Shown: piece by piece, positions 30,911 through 34,294 of the stretch | Layout of the letters: every line of letters starts with the position of its first letter | Position numbering within the stretch: the first letter of the stretch is position 1 | NCBI RefSeq assembly: GCF_000716715.1 | Contig: NZ_JNYJ01000066.1 | Coordinates: 1-34,294, forward strand | Origin: Dactylosporangium aurantiacum | GTDB taxonomy: Bacteria > Actinomycetota > Actinomycetes > Mycobacteriales > Micromonosporaceae | Direction of reading: 5' to 3' | DNA: 34,294 nucleotides | The notes under the pieces: generated by a model | Told to the model about the DNA's origin: nothing | Seen by the model: the letters and a program-made list of their open reading frames with translations, nothing else | Database searches by the model: none | Made by a program: the position numbers and the translations under genes

Positions 30911-32441
30911 GGTCGAGATCGACCCCTTCCATGGCGGCTACCAGTTCGTTGTCGCTCCAGCCGTGCGGCTTCTCGGCGACCACCCGGCCCTGGAACATCA
31001 CCAGGAGCCGGTCGCAGATGCGCAGGTCGTCGAGCTCGTCGGAGACGACGAGCACGGTGGTGCCGCGCCCGCGCACCTCCTCCACGACGCCGAGGAGGGT
31101 CTGCTTGGAGCGCACGTCGACACCGGCGGTCGGCGTGATCAGCACGAGCAGCTTGGGGTCACTGGCCAGGGCCCGGCCCATGACGACCTTCTGCTGGTTG
31201 CCCCCGGACAGCTCGGCCACCGGCACGTGCGGACCGGAGGCCTTGATCGCGAGGTCGGCGATCGTCCGGTCGGCGAACGCGTCCCGCCTCGCCGGGGAGA
31301 TGAGCCCGTTGCGCCCGATGCGGTGCGGGACGGTCATCGTGACGTTCTCCCCGATCGACAGCTGCGGCACCAGACCCTCCCGGTGCCGGTCCTGCGGCAC
31401 GAGGCCGACACCGGCGTCCAGGGCGTCCGGCACGCTGCCCGGGCGCAGCACGCGGCCGTCGACCGTCACCGTCCCGCCCGCGGGGCGGGCCAGCCCGACG
31501 ATCGCCTCGGCGACCTCGACCTTGCCGCTGCCACCGCCGCCGGCGATGCCGACGACCTCGCCGGCCCGCGCCTGCATGGACAGCGTCGCACCGCTGTGCG
31601 TGCGCAGCTCCCGCACCGTCAGCAGCACCGGCGCGTCGTCCGCCGGGGCGGCGTGCACCGTGTCGGGCATGGTCACGTCCTCGCCGGTCATCGCGGTGAC
31701 CAGCGCTTGGCGGCTGACGTCGGCCACCGGTGCGGTGAGGATGTGCCGGGCGTCGCGGAAGACGGTCACCTGATCGCAGATCTCGTAGATCTCCTGCAGG
31801 TGGTGGCTGATGAACAGGAACGTGACGCCCTGCGCGCGCAGCGCGCGGATCCGCTCGAACAGCCGGCTGATCCCGGCGGCGTCCAGCTGCGCGGTCGGCT
31901 CGTCCAGGATGATGAACCGCGCACCGAACGACAGCGCCCGGGCGATCTCCACGAACTGCCGCTGCTCCACCGACAGCGACGAGGCGGGCCGGCGCACGTC
32001 GACGTCGACCGCCCACTCGGCGAGCAGCTGCTCGGCCTGCCGGCGCAGCTGCGGCCAGCGGATCAGCCGGTCCCGGCCGCGGGCGTGCCGGTTGAGGAAG
32101 AGGTTCTCCGCCACCGTCAGGTCGGGGATGATCGTCGACTTCTGGTAGACGCAGGCCACCCGCTGCCGCCAGGCGTCCCGGTCGCCCAGCGGCGGCGCCG
32201 GGGTGCCGTCGAACATGACGGCGCCGGCGTCGGGCGCCTGCAGGCCGGTGAGGATGCCGACGAGCGTCGACTTGCCGGCGCCGTTGCGGCCGACGAGGGC
32301 GTGCGTCTCGCCCTGCCGTACGACGATGCCGGCGTCGGACAGCGCGACGGTCGGGCCGAAGCGTTTCGTGATGTGCGTGGCCTCGGCGACGGGCCGGTCG
32401 TGATCGACCGGCCCGTCGGTCAAGCCGTGGATGGAGCTCAT
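30903..32441 (-). CDS. Sugar ABC transporter ATPase (RbsA-type, two nucleotide-binding domains)
   Basis: A 512-aa protein with two ABC domains in tandem. The first has Walker A GRNGAGKST (51-59), a weakened signature LSVEQRQ and Walker B ILDEPTAQLD. The second has GGGGSGKVE, a full signature LSGGNQQK, and ITPTAGVD (from Ile435), where the usual Walker B Asp and catalytic Glu (DEPTRGVD) are Ile435 and Thr436. Composite site 1/2 pairing therefore probably leaves one working ATP site; replacement of DEP by I/N-x-P is, from memory, shared by an actinobacterial subgroup. It powers uptake through the permease. ATG 32441 overlaps the binding-protein stop by 4 bp (ATGA). Confidence 0.93.
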   Translation of the reverse strand: MSSIHGLTDGPVDHDRPVAEATHITKRFGPTVALSDAGIVVRQGETHALVGRNGAGKSTLVGILTGLQAPDAGAVMFDGTPAPPLGDRDAWRQRVACVYQKSTIIPDLTVAENLFLNRHARGRDRLIRWPQLRRQAEQLLAEWAVDVDVRRPASSLSVEQRQFVEIARALSFGARFIILDEPTAQLDAAGISRLFERIRALRAQGVTFLFISHHLQEIYEICDQVTVFRDARHILTAPVADVSRQALVTAMTGEDVTMPDTVHAAPADDAPVLLTVRELRTHSGATLSMQARAGEVVGIAGGGGSGKVEVAEAIVGLARPAGGTVTVDGRVLRPGSVPDALDAGVGLVPQDRHREGLVPQLSIGENVTMTVPHRIGRNGLISPARRDAFADRTIADLAIKASGPHVPVAELSGGNQQKVVMGRALASDPKLLVLITPTAGVDVRSKQTLLGVVEEVRGRGTTVLVVSDELDDLRICDRLLVMFQGRVVAEKPHGWSDNELVAAMEGVDLDHV

Positions 32442-33508
32442 ACGTTGTTGCCCCAGAGGGACTTGTCGTCGGACTTCACCGTGGGCTGTCCGCCGACGGC
32501 GGCGCCGTCCTTGGTGACCAGGGGTGCGGCGAGCTGGTCCTCGAGCAGGCCGTCGCGGACCTGGATGATCGTGCTGCCGTGGTCGGTCGGGCCGGGCTGG
32601 AACGTCTTGCCGTCGATCGCCGCCTTCGCGTAGTACAGGCCGTACTTGGCGTACAGGTCGGCCGGCTGGCTCACGGTGGCGTCGATGAGGCCGTCGCCGA
32701 TGTTCTTGAGCTCCTCGGGGATGCCGTCGTTGGACACGATGAAGACGTGCTTGGGGTCCGACGGCGGGACCTGCAGGCCCTTCTGCTTGAGGATCTGCAG
32801 CGTGCCGGACAGCGCGAAGGACGACTGCATGTAGACGCCCTTGATGTCCGGGTCGGACGCGAAGCGGGTCTGCAGCTTCGCCGCGGCGACGTCGGCCTTC
32901 CAGTCGGTGGCCTCGCCGAAGACGGTGATGCCCGGGAAGTCCTTCTTCATGCACTCGTTGAAGGCCTCGGTGCGGTCCCGGCCGTTGATCGAGGCGAGGT
33001 CGCCCTGCAGCATGACGACCTTGCCCTTGCCGCCGAGCTTCGCGCCGAGGAACTGGCAGGCCTTGGTGCCGTAGGCACGGTTGTCGGCGCGGACCACCAT
33101 GAACACCTTGCCGGTGTCCGGCCTGGTGTCGATGGTGACGACGGGGATCTTCTTCGACTCGAGCTGACCCAGGGTCGGTGCGATCGCGGCGGTGTCCTGC
33201 GGCGCCATCACCACACCCTTCACGCCCTGGCTGATGAATGTCTGGGCGTTGGAGATGAGGTTCGCGATGTCGTTCTGGGAGTTGGTCGTCTTGAGACTGA
33301 CGCCGAGCTCCTTGGAGAACTGCGGCACGTACTTGATGTACGAGTTCCAGAAATCGGTGTCCGAACGCGGGTAGTCCACACCGATCAACGGCGTCGAATC
33401 ACCGGTCGCGCCTGGACCCGTCGAAGAATCATCACTACAGCCCGTGGTGAACATGGCTGCGCCGAGCGTCATGGCCAGCCCGAAGCCGACCAGTGCTTTA
33501 CGGTTCAC
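32438..33508 (-). CDS. Sugar ABC transporter substrate-binding lipoprotein (Peripla_BP_4)
   Basis: A 356-aa lipoprotein. The signal peptide MNRKALVGFGLAMTLGAAMF ends in TTGC, with the lipidated Cys at 24, followed by a Ser/Gly/Thr linker. The mature part has the ribose-binding fold: IGVDYPRSDTDFWNSYIKYV, NDIANLISNAQTFISQGVKG, PVVTIDTRPDTGKV, LQGDLASINGRDRTEAFNEC and VSNDGIPEELKNIGDGLIDATV. It captures the sugar outside the membrane and delivers it to the permease. Start GTG 33508 has AAGGAAA three to nine bases upstream. First gene of the transporter operon (SBP-ATPase-permease). Its leader is about 180 bases, with promoter and operator near 33690-33727. The substrate is inferred to be L-fucose or a similar sugar from the linked enzymes. 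Confidence 0.93.
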   Translation of the reverse strand: MNRKALVGFGLAMTLGAAMFTTGCSDDSSTGPGATGDSTPLIGVDYPRSDTDFWNSYIKYVPQFSKELGVSLKTTNSQNDIANLISNAQTFISQGVKGVVMAPQDTAAIAPTLGQLESKKIPVVTIDTRPDTGKVFMVVRADNRAYGTKACQFLGAKLGGKGKVVMLQGDLASINGRDRTEAFNECMKKDFPGITVFGEATDWKADVAAAKLQTRFASDPDIKGVYMQSSFALSGTLQILKQKGLQVPPSDPKHVFIVSNDGIPEELKNIGDGLIDATVSQPADLYAKYGLYYAKAAIDGKTFQPGPTDHGSTIIQVRDGLLEDQLAAPLVTKDGAAVGGQPTVKSDDKSLWGNNV

Positions 33509-33684
33509 CGGTTTCCTTCCATCGTGCGGCTCGAATGAGCGCGCAACCGCACAGCGACGCGGGACACGTCGGGTCCGCCGCGCCGTCCATGCGGCGGGCG
33601 TGATCCGGAGGGCGGGTGTGTCGTCGTGGTGTGGTGCGCGGGGGTGTGTGCGGGCACGTACGGCGGCTCACGTCAATCACCGTC

Positions 33685-33699
33685 ATACATCAGATGTAT
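33685..33699. promoter_or_regulatory. GntR operator ATACATCAGATGTAT, copy 3, at the transporter promoter
   Basis: A perfect 15-bp palindrome that begins at the last base of the predicted -10 on the minus strand, so bound repressor would cover the transcription start. It is the best-formed of the four copies. Confidence 0.82.
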
Positions 33700-33727
33700 T
33701 TATAGACCAGGCTGTGCGGACTGTCTA
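33699..33727 (-). promoter_or_regulatory. Predicted promoter of the sugar ABC transporter operon
   Basis: -35 TAGACA (33727-33722), 17-base spacer, -10 TATAAA (33704-33699) on the minus strand: close to the housekeeping sigma consensus. The predicted transcription start is near 33692, inside the operator, giving a leader of about 180 bases. Confidence 0.65.
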
Positions 33728-33782
33728 CAGGTGCCGCCGATGCCCTGTTCATCGCCCTTGCAGGGCCGAGGATGCGGCCAGT

Positions 33783-33793
33783 ACATCAGATGT
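33783..33793. promoter_or_regulatory. GntR operator ACATCAGATGT, copy 4
   Basis: The same 11-bp palindrome, centred 96 bp upstream of copy 3. It may be an auxiliary site for looping at the transporter promoter, or may control transcription towards the plus-strand binding-protein gene. Confidence 0.65.
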
Positions 33794-34053
33794 CTCGGCG
33801 GCGGTGTCGCCTCCGCGGACCCTCCCGCCGGGCGGTCGCGGCGGCCGGACGGTCGCACCGGAGCCCCTTTGGCCACGCGCACGGAAAACCGCAACGCGTC
33901 GCGGAAAAAGCGTTACGCGCACCACCCCCGTACAGTCATCGGATCACGGTTGCGTGGCGTGTCGCCGCGGAGCCTTGACGGACGCGCCGAGCAGCGTCAA
34001 CACTTCCGGAACCAGGCGCGATGATCTTTGCGGATGTGGTCGGCACCGCTGGA

Positions 34054-34067
34054 TGTTAGCGCTCACG
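34054..34067. promoter_or_regulatory. LacI-family-like operator before the YtfQ-type gene
   Basis: TGTTAGCGCTCACG matches the LacI-family dyad TGTTAGCGCTAACA at 12 of 14 positions, centred on the GC/GC core. It lies about 50 bases before GTG 34118. It suggests control of this second transporter by a different regulator from the GntR protein. Confidence 0.5.
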
Positions 34068-34117
34068 CATCGCGGTCGAAACACCCCGCTTGCCCGCGAG
34101 ATGAAGGGAAAGACCCA

Positions 34118-34294
34118 GTGCTGAAGAAGTGGTCCGCGGCCGTGCTCGGCGGTCTGTTGGTGGTCGGCGCGCTCAGCGCCTGCGGCGGCGAGAGTGAGGA
34201 CGCCGGTAGCGGTAAGAAGGACGACGGCAAGATCACGATGGGCTTCGCGCAGGTCGGCGCGGAGAGTGGCTGGCGTACCGCGAACACCAAGTCG
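34118..34294 (+). CDS. Sugar ABC transporter substrate-binding lipoprotein, YtfQ-like (3' truncated by window)
   Basis: The 59 residues seen start at GTG 34118, with AAGGGAAA about six bases upstream. The signal peptide (VLKKWSAAVLGGLLVVG) ends in the lipobox LSAC with Cys22. After a charged linker the mature protein starts KITMGFAQVGAESGWRTANTKS, which closely resembles the opening of YtfQ-type galactofuranose/arabinose-binding proteins (GFSQVGxESGWR). It would bind a sugar outside the membrane for an ABC importer encoded beyond the window. It is divergent from the fucose-type transporter and has its own LacI-like operator, so it probably serves another sugar. Confidence 0.85.
   Translation, partial: MLKKWSAAVLGGLLVVGALSACGGESEDAGSGKKDDGKITMGFAQVGAESGWRTANTKS

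Larger units (their letters stand above)
33509..34117. other. 609-bp divergent intergenic region between two sugar transporters
   Basis: This gap holds no convincing gene; open frames there are short and Arg-rich. It contains the promoter and operator of the minus-strand transporter (33685-33727), a second copy of the same operator (33783-33793), an A-rich spot near 33900, and a LacI-like operator (34054-34067) in front of the plus-strand binding-protein gene. Its base composition is less GC-rich than the flanking genes. Confidence 0.7.

Noticed and set aside
33444..34124. Plus-strand frame of 226 codons across the 33.5-34.1 kb gap
   Set aside because: It overlaps the binding-protein start antisense, is Arg/Thr-rich with low third-position GC, and runs through all the operators.
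1..34294. Mobile elements, tRNA or rRNA genes, attachment sites
   Set aside because: No transposase or integrase motifs, no cloverleaf-like or rRNA-like sequence, and no terminal repeats flanking any block were seen.

Overview
The window is very GC-rich DNA with GTG starts, almost exclusively G/C third codon positions and GC-hairpin terminators lacking U-tracts. Together with the gene content this points to a filamentous actinobacterium, probably in or near Micromonosporaceae; the family assignment is inference. No rRNA, tRNA, CRISPR array, transposase, integrase or replication origin was seen. It reads as chromosomal DNA with accessory metabolic and stress loci.

Layout. 3-1379: 3' end of a large NAD-dependent glutamate dehydrogenase. 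1415-2738: a LexA-like box in front of a cytochrome P450-like protein that has lost the ExxR and haem-cysteine motifs and carries a Pro/Thr/Ala repeat. 2806-7853: a probable copper-response region with a DHA2 MFS exporter, a DUF305 lipoprotein, a DUF6153-like secreted protein and a CopB-type (CPH) P-type ATPase; three near-identical CsoR-like palindromes lie before the exporter and the ATPase, but no csoR gene is in the window. 7886-14475: cell-surface and envelope genes, namely an acyltransferase-3, a secreted protein encoded over a 48-bp tandem repeat, an NlpC/P60 hydrolase, a small lipoprotein, a BlaI/M56-peptidase pair, a DUF2306-like membrane protein, a HAAS-type membrane protein and a 48-residue CxxC protein. 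14660-16868: an ECF41 (SigJ-like) sigma factor and its oxidoreductase partner. 17339-23253: two translationally coupled FtsX-like permeases with no ABC ATPase nearby.

23425-33793 is the most coherent unit: a non-phosphorylative L-fucose (or closely related 6-deoxy/L-sugar) utilisation locus. A GntR/FadR regulator (26621) sits between two minus-strand blocks. One holds aldo/keto reductase, mutarotase, zinc alcohol dehydrogenase and KduD-type SDR. The other holds a sugar ABC transporter (binding protein, dual ATPase, permease) followed by L-fuconate dehydratase and L-fuconolactonase. Four copies of the palindrome ACATCWGATGT occur in the window. Three lie directly against a predicted -10 element of the three minus-strand transcription units, which gives a self-consistent regulon. 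The last enzyme of the known pathway (2,4-diketo-3-deoxy-L-fuconate hydrolase) is not present. A second sugar-binding lipoprotein (YtfQ type) begins at 34118 behind a LacI-family-like operator and runs off the window.
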